Made by a program: the position numbers and the translations under genes | Assembly (NCBI RefSeq): GCF_034424525.1 | Contig: NZ_CP139979.1 | Location: 4,797,501 to 4,861,500, forward strand | Source: Sphingobium yanoikuyae | GTDB lineage: Bacteria; Pseudomonadota; Alphaproteobacteria; Sphingomonadales; Sphingomonadaceae | Direction of reading: 5' to 3' | Length of the DNA: 64,000 nucleotides | Notes under the pieces: generated by a model | Databases searched by the model: none | What the model was told of the DNA's origin: nothing | What the model saw: the letters and a program-made list of their open reading frames with translations, nothing else | Shown: positions 51,987-61,507 of the stretch, piece after piece | How positions within the stretch are numbered: position 1 is the stretch's first letter | Layout: every line of letters begins with the position of its first letter

Positions 51987-52742
51987 TCATTTCGGCTTGC
52001 GGAAACGGTAGAGGAAACGGTCGGTCTTGCCGCGAATGGCGGGATCGAACACCAGCTTGCTGTGATCGTCGGCGGGGTTGGCGAGCAGCGGGCTTCGCGC
52101 CTCCAGCACGAATCCGGCGCGCAGGAAGTCGGCCTTCACCACCGCCGGGTCGATCCGGTGGAGCTTGTCCACGACTGCGCGGGTGTCGCCGGCCGGGCCG
52201 ACATGGTCGATGATGCCGACGATCCCGCCCGGCCTGGTCGCGGCATAGAGCGTCTTCACGAAGGCATCGGGGTCGGTGCGCGGAATGCCGAACTTGTCCG
52301 ACTGCCAGTAGAGATCATGGTAGCTCAGATTGATGATGCTGAAGTCGAAACTGTCGGGCGCCGCCGCGAAGGCCTCGAACGGATAGCGCACCCAGTCCAC
52401 TTCCGGCCGGCGCGCGACCAGTGCCGCCCATTTGGGCTTCTCTTCCTCGCTGGCGTAGAATTGGCTGGGCTCGAACCCGGTCACCTTGCCCTTGGGGCCG
52501 ACCGCATCGGCCATGATCTCCGCCCAATAGCCCGATCCGGTCATGATGTCGGCCGCCTTCATGCCGGGCTTGAGGCCCAGGAACGCCAGCGTCTCGGCCG
52601 GCTTGCGGCTTTCGTCCAGCGCGCGCGCGTCGGCGGGCCGCTTGGGGTCGGCCACGGCGGCGGCAAGATCCGTCTTGGCAAGGGTGATGATCGGCATGGA
52701 CAGGGCAAGGCCGCTCAGGGCCAGGGCAAGCATCAGGCGCAT
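51987..52742 (-). CDS. Exported class I SAM-dependent methyltransferase
   Basis: A 251-residue methyltransferase with a signal peptide (cleaved near TLAKT), unusual for SAM enzymes since SAM is cytoplasmic. The fold shows the SAM motif as MKAADIMTGSGYWAEIMADAVGPKGKV (given in parts: MTGSGYW at about residue 67), SIINLSYHD, GGIVGIIDHVGP and a beta tail. The family (secreted methyltransferases with a TGSG motif) is common but its role is not known; the protein may have lost activity or bind other ligands. AGGGGA precedes the ATG. Confidence 0.86.
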   Translation of the reverse strand: MRLMLALALSGLALSMPIITLAKTDLAAAVADPKRPADARALDESRKPAETLAFLGLKPGMKAADIMTGSGYWAEIMADAVGPKGKVTGFEPSQFYASEEEKPKWAALVARRPEVDWVRYPFEAFAAAPDSFDFSIINLSYHDLYWQSDKFGIPRTDPDAFVKTLYAATRPGGIVGIIDHVGPAGDTRAVVDKLHRIDPAVVKADFLRAGFVLEARSPLLANPADDHSKLVFDPAIRGKTDRFLYRFRKPK

Positions 52743-52961
52743 GGATTTTCCCCTCATGGAAGGCGGGCCAGCATGCTCCCGATCGCGCATCCGTTCAACG
52801 ATCCGCGCCGATGCCGGTCGATCGATTCCGGTCGTTGGTCGAAGGGCGGGGCAGGCCTGCCGCGTCCACTCGGCTCTCCACATGCACGTTCAGGCCCAAT
52901 CATATTGTCATGGTTAACGGGCTCGGCTTGGGACGGCGCGGGGGCAGATGATAAGGAGAAA

Positions 52962-53264
52962 ATGATGTCGCACCCGATGAAATTAGCCCCCATTGCCATG
53001 GTGTTGGTGGGCTCGCTGGGGCTGGGTGGCTGTGCCACGAAATCCTTCGTGCGCGAACAGGTGGCGACCGTGAACCAGCGCGTCGATGCGCTCGACGCCA
53101 AGCTGCAGACCACCGACGGCACGGCACAGCAGGCTCTGGCCCAGGCCCAGTCGGCCGCCGGTCAGGCCCAGAATAACGGTCAGCGCCTCGATCAGTTGAA
53201 CGCCCGCGTCGATGGTGTCGAGCAGCAGATGCGCGAAGCCAAGACCAAGCGCGCCAGAAACTGA
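52962..53264 (+). CDS. Lpp-like alanine-zipper lipoprotein
   Basis: A 100-residue lipoprotein. The lipobox is LGLGGC, with the lipidated Cys near residue 24. The rest is a predicted helical coiled coil in which Ala, Gln and Val/Leu repeat (VNQRVDALDAKLQTTDGTAQQAL, RLDQLNARVDGVEQQM), as in Lpp/OprI lipoproteins. It ends KTKRARN, a basic tail with a Lys that might be joined to peptidoglycan as the terminal Lys of E. coli Lpp is. AAGGAG precedes the ATG pair. It lies 118 bases upstream of an L,D-transpeptidase gene. Confidence 0.85.
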   Translation: MMSHPMKLAPIAMVLVGSLGLGGCATKSFVREQVATVNQRVDALDAKLQTTDGTAQQALAQAQSAAGQAQNNGQRLDQLNARVDGVEQQMREAKTKRARN

Positions 53265-53326
53265 TCGCGCAACTGATCACGTAGCCGATCAAGCTACCGA
53301 TCCGGTCGGGCTGGTCCCGATCCCGT

Positions 53327-53358
53327 GCCGGCGCCCCCCGCTTGTTGGGGGCGCCGGC
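53327..53358. terminator. Long GC hairpin between Lpp-like and L,D-transpeptidase genes
   Basis: GCCGGCGCCCCC (53327-53338) pairs perfectly with GGGGGCGCCGGC (53347-53358). There is no T-run after it. It can end or stabilise the lipoprotein mRNA; partial read-through would still let the next gene be co-expressed at a lower level. Confidence 0.6.
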
Positions 53359-53381
53359 CCCATTGCCGGATATTATCCCCG

Positions 53382-54056
53382 ATGCACAAATTCCCAAGGG
53401 CGCTGGCGATGCTGGCGCTGTTCGGTGCCTCGCCCGCGCTGGCGGCCGCGCCAGAAGCGGCCGCGTCCGAGAAGCCCGCGCCTGAAACGCCGCGATCGCC
53501 GGATGCGCGCCGGGTCATCGACTGGATCGCCGCGACCGGCGACAATCATGGCCTGCCTTATGCCATCGTCGACAAGCAGGCGGCCCATGTCTTCCTGTTC
53601 GATGCCAGGGGGAAGGCGCTTGCCGATGCGCCGGTGCTGATCGGCATCGCGCCCGGAGACGATGCCACGCCCGGTGTTGGCAAGAAGAGCCTGGCGGAGA
53701 TCGGCCCGGCGGAAAAGACCACGCCGGCCGGCCGCTTCCTCGCCAAATTCGGCCTCGCGGCGGGCAAGCAACGCGTGCTGTGGGTCGATTATGCGACCTC
53801 GGTCGCGATGCACACCATCCCCAAGGGGAATCCCAAGGAAAAGCGGCGCGAGCGCATGCTGTCGCCGACGATCGACGATAATCGCATCACTTTTGGCTGC
53901 ATCAACGTGCCGATCGCCTTCTATAATCGCGGCCTGCGCCCGCAATTTCTGAAAAAGGGCGGCTATGTCTATGTGCTGCCGGACACAAAGTCGCTCGAAG
54001 CGGTTTTTCCTCCCCTGCATGTCCAGTCTTATCGGAAGGCGGACGCATCCTCATAA
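53382..54056 (+). CDS. L,D-transpeptidase (YkuD fold), exported
   Basis: A 224-residue exported enzyme. After a signal peptide (cleaved near ALAAA) and a short linker, the YkuD core shows the catalytic His in VAMHTIPKG near residue 145 and the nucleophile Cys in RITFGCINVP near 175, the T-x-G-C-I-N form of the family signature. L,D-transpeptidases make 3-3 cross-links or join Lpp to peptidoglycan. The Lpp-like lipoprotein gene just upstream suggests the second activity. Confidence 0.86.
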   Translation: MHKFPRALAMLALFGASPALAAAPEAAASEKPAPETPRSPDARRVIDWIAATGDNHGLPYAIVDKQAAHVFLFDARGKALADAPVLIGIAPGDDATPGVGKKSLAEIGPAEKTTPAGRFLAKFGLAAGKQRVLWVDYATSVAMHTIPKGNPKEKRRERMLSPTIDDNRITFGCINVPIAFYNRGLRPQFLKKGGYVYVLPDTKSLEAVFPPLHVQSYRKADASS

Positions 54057-54072
54057 GGCGGGAGGCACGCGT

Positions 54073-54471
54073 ATGATGATCGGGAGGGCAAGCGGCCTGA
54101 TACTGGTTGCGGCGGCGGGGTTGTCGCCGGGCAGCGCGCAAGCCGGCTTTTATTCGGGCGAGGCGCTGCTGGAAAGCTGCACCGTCGATCGCACCGACAA
54201 GGCTTTTTTCGAGAAAAGCTATGAATGCGTCGGCTATGTCGCCGGCGCGGTCGATGCGTTCAACACCACGCGCGAGGTGAATGGCCTTAAAAGCTGCATC
54301 CCCGCCGATGTGACGCTCAACCAGTTGAAGGGCGCCACCGTCGACTATCTGCGCGCCAATCCGGACAAGCGCGCCCAGTCCGCCTCCGCCCTGGTCTTCA
54401 CCGCCACGCGGCAAGCCTGGCCCTGCCCGAAGGCAAAGGCCAGGCCCGGCACGAAGAAGAAACGGAATTAG
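54073..54471 (+). CDS. Exported Rap1a/Tai-immunity-like protein
   Basis: A 132-residue exported protein (signal peptide cleaved near AQAGF). The mature domain has ECVGYVAGAVDAFN, a Cys in KSCIPADVTLNQLKGATVDYLRANPDKR and a closing TRQAWPCP. This spacing of four cysteines and helices matches the Rap1a/Tai family, which in Serratia neutralises type VI secreted amidases. There is no secretion cluster or toxin gene nearby, so a general role or an orphan immunity protein are both possible. It is 16 bases after the L,D-transpeptidase gene. Confidence 0.8.
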   Translation: MMIGRASGLILVAAAGLSPGSAQAGFYSGEALLESCTVDRTDKAFFEKSYECVGYVAGAVDAFNTTREVNGLKSCIPADVTLNQLKGATVDYLRANPDKRAQSASALVFTATRQAWPCPKAKARPGTKKKRN

Positions 54472-54474
54472 CGC

Positions 54475-55611
54475 TTATTGCGCGGCCTTGCCGACGGGGC
54501 GCATATAGAGGCGCGCCATCGCCGCCTCCATCTTCGCCCGGTCGACCGACAGGATCACGCGCTGCGCCTGCTCGCCCAGATGCGGGCGATAGGCTTCCGT
54601 CCAGGACAGGGTGTCACCATAGGCCGCCGTCTGGCTGGTCTCGAAATCGACCCACAAAGTCTCGTCCTTCGTCACGATCTCCGGATTGAGCCAGGCCATG
54701 GCGACGATCTCGTCCCACATCGGATAGCCCGGCTCCAGCCCGGTCTGGAACAGATCGGTCAGCGGCGTGTGAGCGGGCTTCAACTCGTCGAGGAAGGCGC
54801 GGGTCCATTGCGTGCCGGTGGACGGATCGACCGGGTTCATCGTGATCTTCTTCCACGGCGCATGGGCAAAGATCTTCGCCGCCTCGGGATCCCAGCGGAT
54901 GTTGAACTCGCGGCGCGGCGAATTGACGAATTCGCGGGCAAACTGCTCGGCCGACGGCCCTTCCAGCACCTGATGCGGGGCCAGGCTGCCGCCCATATAG
55001 AGGATTTCCTTCACATTGGCGGCAAAGCTGGGGTCCAGGCTCTGAGCGATCGCGATATTGGTCATCGGCCCGGTCGCGAACAGGGTGATCTCGCCCGGAT
55101 GCGCCTTCACCATCCGCACCAGGAAGGCGGCGGCAATCTCGGCGCTGGGCTTCGTCCTGGGGTTGCCGATCGGCAGGTCGGGCACCTTGGTCGGATCGGT
55201 CGATCCGGGATGCTCCTGAATCGTGTCGCCCGGCCAGTAATCGGTCCATGGCCCCTTGAACACCAGCCGGCCATATTGGCCTTCCCAGCGCTTGGTCGCC
55301 TCGGCGCTGTTGAGCAGCGGGAAGGTCGCGCCCGGCACCACCGGCACGTCGGTCCGGCCCAATATCTCCAACGTCCGCAGCGCATAGGCGGTCGCCGTGT
55401 CGCGCCACACCGATCCGCTGGTGGTGGTGATGCCCAGCACCTCGACATCCGGGCTTTGCAGCAACAGCAGCGGCACGCCGTTGAGGCCGATCATGTCGTC
55501 GTCGACGATCACCAGCCGCTTGGGGCTTGCCGGCGCGGCGGGCTTGGCATTCGCGCCCTGCACGCCCAGCATCAGCGCCAGCGCGCCCAGCATGATCTTC
55601 ATCGTCCGCAT
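54475..55611 (-). CDS. Exported nucleoside-hydrolase family protein with altered metal motif
   Basis: A 378-residue protein of the inosine-uridine nucleoside hydrolase family with a signal peptide (cleaved near ANAKP). The core shows the family landmarks TTTSGSVWRDTATAYALR, LFATGPMTNIAIA, LYMGGSL and FNIRWDPEAAK. The Ca-binding N-terminal motif, usually DxDxGxDD, reads DDDMIGLNG: the paired aspartates are missing (Leu-Asn). It may have changed substrate or activity. It is convergent with the Rap1a-like gene. Confidence 0.87.
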   Translation of the reverse strand: MRTMKIMLGALALMLGVQGANAKPAAPASPKRLVIVDDDMIGLNGVPLLLLQSPDVEVLGITTTSGSVWRDTATAYALRTLEILGRTDVPVVPGATFPLLNSAEATKRWEGQYGRLVFKGPWTDYWPGDTIQEHPGSTDPTKVPDLPIGNPRTKPSAEIAAAFLVRMVKAHPGEITLFATGPMTNIAIAQSLDPSFAANVKEILYMGGSLAPHQVLEGPSAEQFAREFVNSPRREFNIRWDPEAAKIFAHAPWKKITMNPVDPSTGTQWTRAFLDELKPAHTPLTDLFQTGLEPGYPMWDEIVAMAWLNPEIVTKDETLWVDFETSQTAAYGDTLSWTEAYRPHLGEQAQRVILSVDRAKMEAAMARLYMRPVGKAAQ

Positions 55612-55652
55612 TGCGTCAAACCCCCATTTCGCTTCGTCCCGCCGCCTGTTAG

Positions 55653-56603
<951 letters not shown>

Positions 56604-56617
56604 TGGAAGGAAAAGAC

Positions 56618-56941
56618 GTGCGGACTATGATGTTGCTGGCGACGGCGCTGTTTCTCGCCTCCTGTGGCGGCGGCGATGAGGTGACGGCGGTCGAGAACCG
56701 GAACATGCCCGAAACCGGCGCAGCGGCTGAAGTCGCCAAGCTCGACCCCGACCTGCGCAACGGCGTGCTGGAAAAGGCGATCAAAGCATCGGGCGTCGCC
56801 TGCCCCTCGGTCACCGGCTCGGAACGCGCCGAAATCCGGCCGGGCGTCAAGGGCTGGAAGGCCCAGTGCGACAACCAGACCGCGCATCTGATCGAAATCC
56901 TGCCCGACGGCACCGCCAAGGTGACCAGCCGGACGCATTGA
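56618..56941 (+). CDS. Small predicted lipoprotein after pip
   Basis: A roughly 107-residue protein with a lipobox FLASC and glycines after it. The mature part has one Cys pair candidate (VACPSV and KAQCDNQ) in a small beta domain ending IEILPDGTAKVTSRTH. Unknown family. I use the GTG at 56618 because AAGGA stands six bases upstream; the ATG overlapping the pip stop (56600) is the alternative. It runs towards the convergent HigA gene. Confidence 0.72.
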   Translation: MRTMMLLATALFLASCGGGDEVTAVENRNMPETGAAAEVAKLDPDLRNGVLEKAIKASGVACPSVTGSERAEIRPGVKGWKAQCDNQTAHLIEILPDGTAKVTSRTH

Positions 56942-56948
56942 ATATTGT

Positions 56949-57269
56949 TTAGGCTGCGCGGCGACTGATCCGTGCCAGTTCGCTACCATGAACACGGCGC
57001 TCTTCCTCCAGATCGAAATCGATCTGGAGGCCAAGGAAGAAGCCCTCGCTCACGCCGAAATACCGCGCCAGACGCAGGTCGATATTGGCATCGATCGGCG
57101 CCTTTTCTGCCAGGATCGCTTCCAGCCGCTGCACTGCAATGCCAGCGCCATCGACCACTTCACTCGTCGGAATATCGCTGCCGATCAGGAAATCTTCGCG
57201 CAGGATCGCGCCGGGATGAACATTGTCCAACCGGTCCTCGTCCTCAATGATAGTCCTCGATTCGGACAT
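56949..57269 (-). CDS. higA: HigA-type antitoxin (XRE family)
   Basis: A 106-residue antitoxin with an XRE helix-turn-helix in the middle (HPGAILREDFL and GIAVQRLEAILAEKAPID), the layout of HigA proteins. It neutralises the HigB ribosome-dependent mRNA interferase and represses the promoter. It overlaps the end of the upstream toxin gene by 26 bases, and the toxin comes first, the higBA order. The region is visibly less GC-rich than its neighbours, which suggests acquisition. Confidence 0.88.
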   Translation of the reverse strand: MSESRTIIEDEDRLDNVHPGAILREDFLIGSDIPTSEVVDGAGIAVQRLEAILAEKAPIDANIDLRLARYFGVSEGFFLGLQIDFDLEEERRVHGSELARISRRAA

Positions 57270-57525
57270 TTTCCGCGCCTCCGTCTGACCAGTTGAAGGT
57301 AATGCGCCACTGGTCGTTGATCCGCAGACTATATCGTGAAGGGGTAAAGCCTTTCAACTGCTCGAACCGATTTCCCGTCGGAACCCGCAGGTCATAGAGA
57401 TTGAGTGTCCGATGAATCTGCCGCAGCTTGCGCCGGGCCGTCTGTTGAATGTCCGGAGGCAGGCGTCGGCTCCGTTGGCCAAGCCAGATTTTTTCGGTCT
57501 CGGGATCGGCGAAGGAGCGGATCAT
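57244..57525 (-). CDS. higB: HigB-type toxin (RelE/ParE superfamily)
   Basis: A 93-residue toxin of the HigB/RelE family, an mRNA-cleaving ribonuclease that works on translating ribosomes. The compact fold shows MIRSFADPETEKIW, RKLRQIHRTLNLYDLRVP, GNRFEQLKG, RYSLRINDQWRITF and VRIEDYH at the end, all as in HigB. It precedes higA, and both are minus strand. Together they make a two-gene toxin-antitoxin module between pip and uvrB. Confidence 0.9.
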   Translation of the reverse strand: MIRSFADPETEKIWLGQRSRRLPPDIQQTARRKLRQIHRTLNLYDLRVPTGNRFEQLKGFTPSRYSLRINDQWRITFNWSDGGAENVRIEDYH

Positions 57526-57633
57526 GGCGGTATATCCCCACAGGACGACAATCTAATCTGGCGCAACCTGCATCAGATTTGAATCGACGTTTACTACAGC
57601 CCTCAGGGCGCCCGTCCTCTTGGGGGTTTTCCT

Positions 57634-59817
57634 TTACCGCCCGAACTTCCGCGTCGTCTTCCCGAACCGTCCTTTCCGTGTGCCCGGCTTGCCCTCGGTC
57701 GCGCGGCCGCGTGGCGCCGTCACCTGCTGGTCCGCCGGCAGGCCCAGTTCCTCCGCCTCCAGCTTGCGGATCTCGTCGCGGATGCGGCCGGCTTCCTCGA
57801 ACTCCAGGTCCGCCGCCGCCGCGCGCATCTTCTTTTCCAGATCCTCGATATAGGCGCGCAGATTATGGCCGACGAGATGCGGGCGATCCTCCAGCCCCGT
57901 CTCGATCGTGACCTGATCCTTGCTCGCGACATGGGCGATGATGTCGCCGATATTTTTCTTCACGGTGAAGGGCGTGATGCCATGCGCATCATTATAGGCC
58001 TGCTGCTTTTCGCGGCGGCGGGAGGTCTCGTTGAGCGCGCGTTCCATGCTGCCCGTCACCCGGTCGGCATAGAGGATGACGCGGCCGTCGACATTGCGGG
58101 CGGCGCGGCCGATCGTCTGGATCAGCGATGTCTCGCTGCGCAAAAAGCCTTCCTTGTCCGCATCGAGGATCGCCACCAGCCCGCATTCGGGAATGTCGAG
58201 CCCCTCGCGCAGCAGGTTGATGCCGATCAGCACGTCATAGACGCCCAGGCGAAGATCACGGATCAGCTCGATACGCTCCAGCGTCTCGACGTCGCTATGC
58301 ATGTAGCGGACCTTGATCCCCGCCTCATGCATGAATTCGGTCAGATCCTCGGCCATCCGCTTGGTCAGCGTGGTGACGAGCGTGCGGTATCCCTGCGCCG
58401 CGACCTTGCGGCATTCGTTGATCAGATCGTCGACTTGGTCCTCGACCGGCTTGATCTCGACCGGCGGGTCGATGAGGCCGGTGGGGCGGATCACTTGCTC
58501 GCTGAACACGCCGCCGGTCTGCTCCATCTCCCACGGGCCGGGCGTCGCCGAGACGCTGACCGTCTGCGGCCGCATCGCGTCCCATTCATTGAAGCGCAGC
58601 GGCCGGTTGTCGATGCAGCTCGGCAGGCGGAAGCCATATTCGGCCAGCGTGATCTTGCGCCGGTGGTCGCCCCGCGCCATCGCGCCGATCTGCGGCACGG
58701 TCTGGTGGCTTTCATCCACGAACAGCACAGCATTTTCGGGCAGATATTCAAACAGCGTCGGCGGCGGCTCGCCGGGCAAACGGCCGGTCAGGAAGCGGCT
58801 GTAATTCTCGATCCCCGCACAACTCCCTGTCGCCGCGATCATCTCCAGGTCGAAATTGGTGCGCTGCTCCAGCCGCTGCGCCTCCAGCAGCTTGCCTTCG
58901 GCCTCCAGTTCCTTCAGCCGCTCGGTCAGCTCGAAGCGGATCGCCTCCATCGCCTGCTTCAAGGTCGGGCCGGGGGTCACATGGTGGCTGTTGGGAAAGA
59001 CCTTCACATAATCGAGGCTGGCGACCTTCCTGCCGGACAGCGGATCGAACTCGACAATCTCCTCGATCTCGTCGCCGAAGAAGCTGATCCGCCAGGCCGT
59101 ATCCTCATAGTGGGACGGGAAGATTTCCAGATTGTCGCCCTTCACGCGGAAATTGCCGCGCGCAAAGCCCGCATCGTTGCGCTTATACTGCAGCGCCACC
59201 AGCTTGCGGATGATCTCGCGCTGGTCCTCGATCCCGCCCTTCTTCATGGAGAAGGTCATGGCCGAATAGGTTTCGACCGACCCGATGCCATAGAGGCAGG
59301 AGACGGACGCGACGATGATGACATCGTCCCGCTCCAGCAGCGCGCGGGTGGCCGAATGGCGCATCCGGTCGATGCTTTCGTTTACCGAGCTTTCCTTCTC
59401 GATATAGGTGTCCGACCGCGCAACATAGGCTTCGGGCTGATAATAGTCGTAATAGCTGACGAAATATTCGACCGCATTGTCGGGGAAGAAGCTCTTGAAC
59501 TCGCCATAGAGCTGCGCCGCCAATATCTTGTTGGGCGCCAGGATCAGCGCTGGCCGCTGCAACGCCTCGATCGTCTTGGCCATGGTGAAGGTCTTGCCCG
59601 AACCGGTGACGCCCAGCAGCACCTGGTCCTTCTCGCCCTCTTGTGCCGCCGCCACCAGTTCGGCGATCGCGGTCGGCTGGTCGCCCGACGGTTCATAGTC
59701 GCTGACCAGGGTGAAGGGGCGTCCACCCTCGCTTTTCTCCGGGCGCGCGGGCCGGTGCGGCACGAAGTCCTGGCCGGTTTCGGGTTCGTCAAGGCTGGTG
59801 CGGATCTGGATCGACAT
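57634..59817 (-). CDS. uvrB: Excinuclease ABC subunit B
   Basis: Damage-verifying helicase of nucleotide-excision repair. The 727-residue product has Walker [11 protein letters not shown] near residue 70, the beta-hairpin region [13 protein letters not shown] with [12 protein letters not shown], helicase motifs including LFVDESHQ (DEAD-like) near 355, [11 protein letters not shown], and RAARN, and the C-terminal UVR coiled-coil [14 protein letters not shown] ([12 protein letters not shown] near 660). The tail is basic ([13 protein letters not shown]). Length and order are normal. Confidence 0.97.
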   Translation of the reverse strand: MSIQIRTSLDEPETGQDFVPHRPARPEKSEGGRPFTLVSDYEPSGDQPTAIAELVAAAQEGEKDQVLLGVTGSGKTFTMAKTIEALQRPALILAPNKILAAQLYGEFKSFFPDNAVEYFVSYYDYYQPEAYVARSDTYIEKESSVNESIDRMRHSATRALLERDDVIIVASVSCLYGIGSVETYSAMTFSMKKGGIEDQREIIRKLVALQYKRNDAGFARGNFRVKGDNLEIFPSHYEDTAWRISFFGDEIEEIVEFDPLSGRKVASLDYVKVFPNSHHVTPGPTLKQAMEAIRFELTERLKELEAEGKLLEAQRLEQRTNFDLEMIAATGSCAGIENYSRFLTGRLPGEPPPTLFEYLPENAVLFVDESHQTVPQIGAMARGDHRRKITLAEYGFRLPSCIDNRPLRFNEWDAMRPQTVSVSATPGPWEMEQTGGVFSEQVIRPTGLIDPPVEIKPVEDQVDDLINECRKVAAQGYRTLVTTLTKRMAEDLTEFMHEAGIKVRYMHSDVETLERIELIRDLRLGVYDVLIGINLLREGLDIPECGLVAILDADKEGFLRSETSLIQTIGRAARNVDGRVILYADRVTGSMERALNETSRRREKQQAYNDAHGITPFTVKKNIGDIIAHVASKDQVTIETGLEDRPHLVGHNLRAYIEDLEKKMRAAAADLEFEEAGRIRDEIRKLEAEELGLPADQQVTAPRGRATEGKPGTRKGRFGKTTRKFGR

Positions 59818-59867
59818 GGGCGTAATATGGGGCCTTTGGGCAAGGGCGCAATCCGCGCCCTGGCAAG

Positions 59868-60293
59868 TCAGGGCTGTAATTCGAACGCGCTCTTGGGCGG
59901 CGGCGGATAGACGACCGGCTTGTCGCCGAACCGCACCCGCAACGCGGCTTCGCGGCGCTCGCTATCGATAACTTCGACATCCACCTCTTCAGGATATCGG
60001 AAGCTGACATGAAATTTCTTCCCAGTGATCATATATTCCAACACCGACCAGCGCATGTTGGGGCCGTCGGGTTCCAGATACCAGGCTTCCCAAAGCATAT
60101 CGCTGAGATTTGTGTCGCGCGGATTATAATAACGAACGACGTCGCCTTCATCCTTGAAAACGCTGGGGCTTACCCACCCGTCTCCGATTTCCACATACAG
60201 AAACACGCCATCTGGATCGCCTCCGACCAAGCTGGCCAATTCTTGACCGATCTCGTTCATGAGCGGTCCCAGGGTATCGAGTTTATCGCTCAT
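59868..60293 (-). CDS. YezG-like (DUF600) immunity protein
   Basis: A 141-residue acidic soluble protein. The pattern [26 protein letters not shown], a Leu-Trp stretch and [15 protein letters not shown] matches the YezG/DUF600 family, which neutralises nuclease toxins such as those with a YeeF-type domain. The match is by eye. Its ATG lies 11 bases inside the end of the upstream toxin gene, so translation is coupled and the immunity protein is made with the toxin. The tail is proline-rich ([10 protein letters not shown]). Confidence 0.82.
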   Translation of the reverse strand: MSDKLDTLGPLMNEIGQELASLVGGDPDGVFLYVEIGDGWVSPSVFKDEGDVVRYYNPRDTNLSDMLWEAWYLEPDGPNMRWSVLEYMITGKKFHVSFRYPEEVDVEVIDSERREAALRVRFGDKPVVYPPPPKSAFELQP

Positions 60294-61299
60294 GACGCCG
60301 GCCTTTTCTTTCGTTCGAGAAATCCCGGAATTCTTCGACGCCGTTGATGCGCCAAGTGACATGGATTCGATAAGGCCGTTTTGACGCTCCCTCATAAACG
60401 GGAACGATATGAACAACGACCTTCTTTCCGCCGCGCAGTGCCTGCGTCCATCTATCTTCCATAGCGCGGTAGGCGCCTCGATTGAAATTCCGATCCTGGG
60501 CGAAATGGTTGAAGCTGTCGCCGGGACCGTTGAAACGGGCAGCAATGAAATGACCGCCATCGTCACCGGGGCGACGATCCGGCTGACCTGCCTGAGCTTG
60601 CGCTTGGCGGGAGCGTTTGGCGATCGGTCCATCCGTAAGTTCGGCAATAATTTCTCTTGGGCGAGCGATGACGTCGATATCGAACGCATAGCCATTTCTC
60701 ACTTCCCGCTGCCAGTTCGAGTTCAGTAGCTGGCTTTCCAGCGACGGTGGATCAGCTGGATCGGGCGGCAAGTCCCCGCCATGCGTATCCATATAATGGG
60801 CAAGGGCGACGACCTTGTTCTTGGCTGCCCGCCCCGCATCCAGATAGGTCTGATGTGGCAGCTTCAGCCGTTGTCCGATCTGCAAGGGTTGATCGAGCGG
60901 CATGTTGTTCAGCCACGCGAGGTCCGCAGCCGTCAGCCCCTGGCGCTGGGCGGCGATACGGCTGAGCGTGTCGCCCTGTTTGACCATGTAGAGCGAATGA
61001 TTGGCGGGGTGATCGGCGCGAAAGCGATCGCGATCGGGAGCACCATTTCGTCTTGTCGCCAACGGTGACGACGACCGTGCGACGCCGGTGCCACCGGGAC
61101 GGGACGGAGGCGCATTTGCGTTGCCACCCGTGGCGCCGAAATAGCGGCCCTGTCCACGGAAGGTGAAGCGACCGTTTTCCTCGTCATGCCAGGGATTGAA
61201 TTTCACCTCGATCGCGTCCGGCCCGATACGACGACCGGTGCGGAGATAAAGACTGAATGCGGTTTCGCGATTGGATCGAATAGACTCCCTCTCGGTCAT
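60283..61299 (-). CDS. LysM-nuclease polymorphic toxin
   Basis: A 338-residue candidate toxin. Residues 34-47 carry FNPWHDEENGRFTF, a linker rich in Gly and Pro follows, a LysM domain covers about 103-150 (MVKQGDTLSRIAAQRQG), and the C-terminal 130 residues form a DNA/RNA non-specific endonuclease (Endonuclea_NS_2-like): DDGGHFIAARFNGPG near 245, RNFNRGAYRAMEDRW near 270 and KVVVHIVPVYEG. The His and Asn residues of the metal site are present. No signal peptide or membrane segment is seen. GGAGG stands seven bases before this ATG, so the longer frame is rejected. The YezG-like immunity gene overlaps its end. Confidence 0.84.
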   Translation of the reverse strand: MTERESIRSNRETAFSLYLRTGRRIGPDAIEVKFNPWHDEENGRFTFRGQGRYFGATGGNANAPPSRPGGTGVARSSSPLATRRNGAPDRDRFRADHPANHSLYMVKQGDTLSRIAAQRQGLTAADLAWLNNMPLDQPLQIGQRLKLPHQTYLDAGRAAKNKVVALAHYMDTHGGDLPPDPADPPSLESQLLNSNWQREVRNGYAFDIDVIARPREIIAELTDGPIAKRSRQAQAQAGQPDRRPGDDGGHFIAARFNGPGDSFNHFAQDRNFNRGAYRAMEDRWTQALRGGKKVVVHIVPVYEGASKRPYRIHVTWRINGVEEFRDFSNERKGRRHER

Positions 61300-61507
61300 C
61301 GACACGCCTCCCCCATTGATGACCGGATCGTCTACCATGATATCGGGAACAAATCAAGAACAAGCTATATAAGGGCGCACCTCGCCACCTTACCACGCCC
61401 GGCCGCCCCGGATCGCAATAATCCCGATATCCAGACCCGCCGCCGCTTGCTAAGTCTGGGCCAGATAAAGGGTCGCTTCTGCCAAGATATGCCAGGGGAA
61501 GCCGGTG

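Noticed and set aside
57865..59910. 681-residue plus-strand frame
   Set aside because: Shadow of uvrB.
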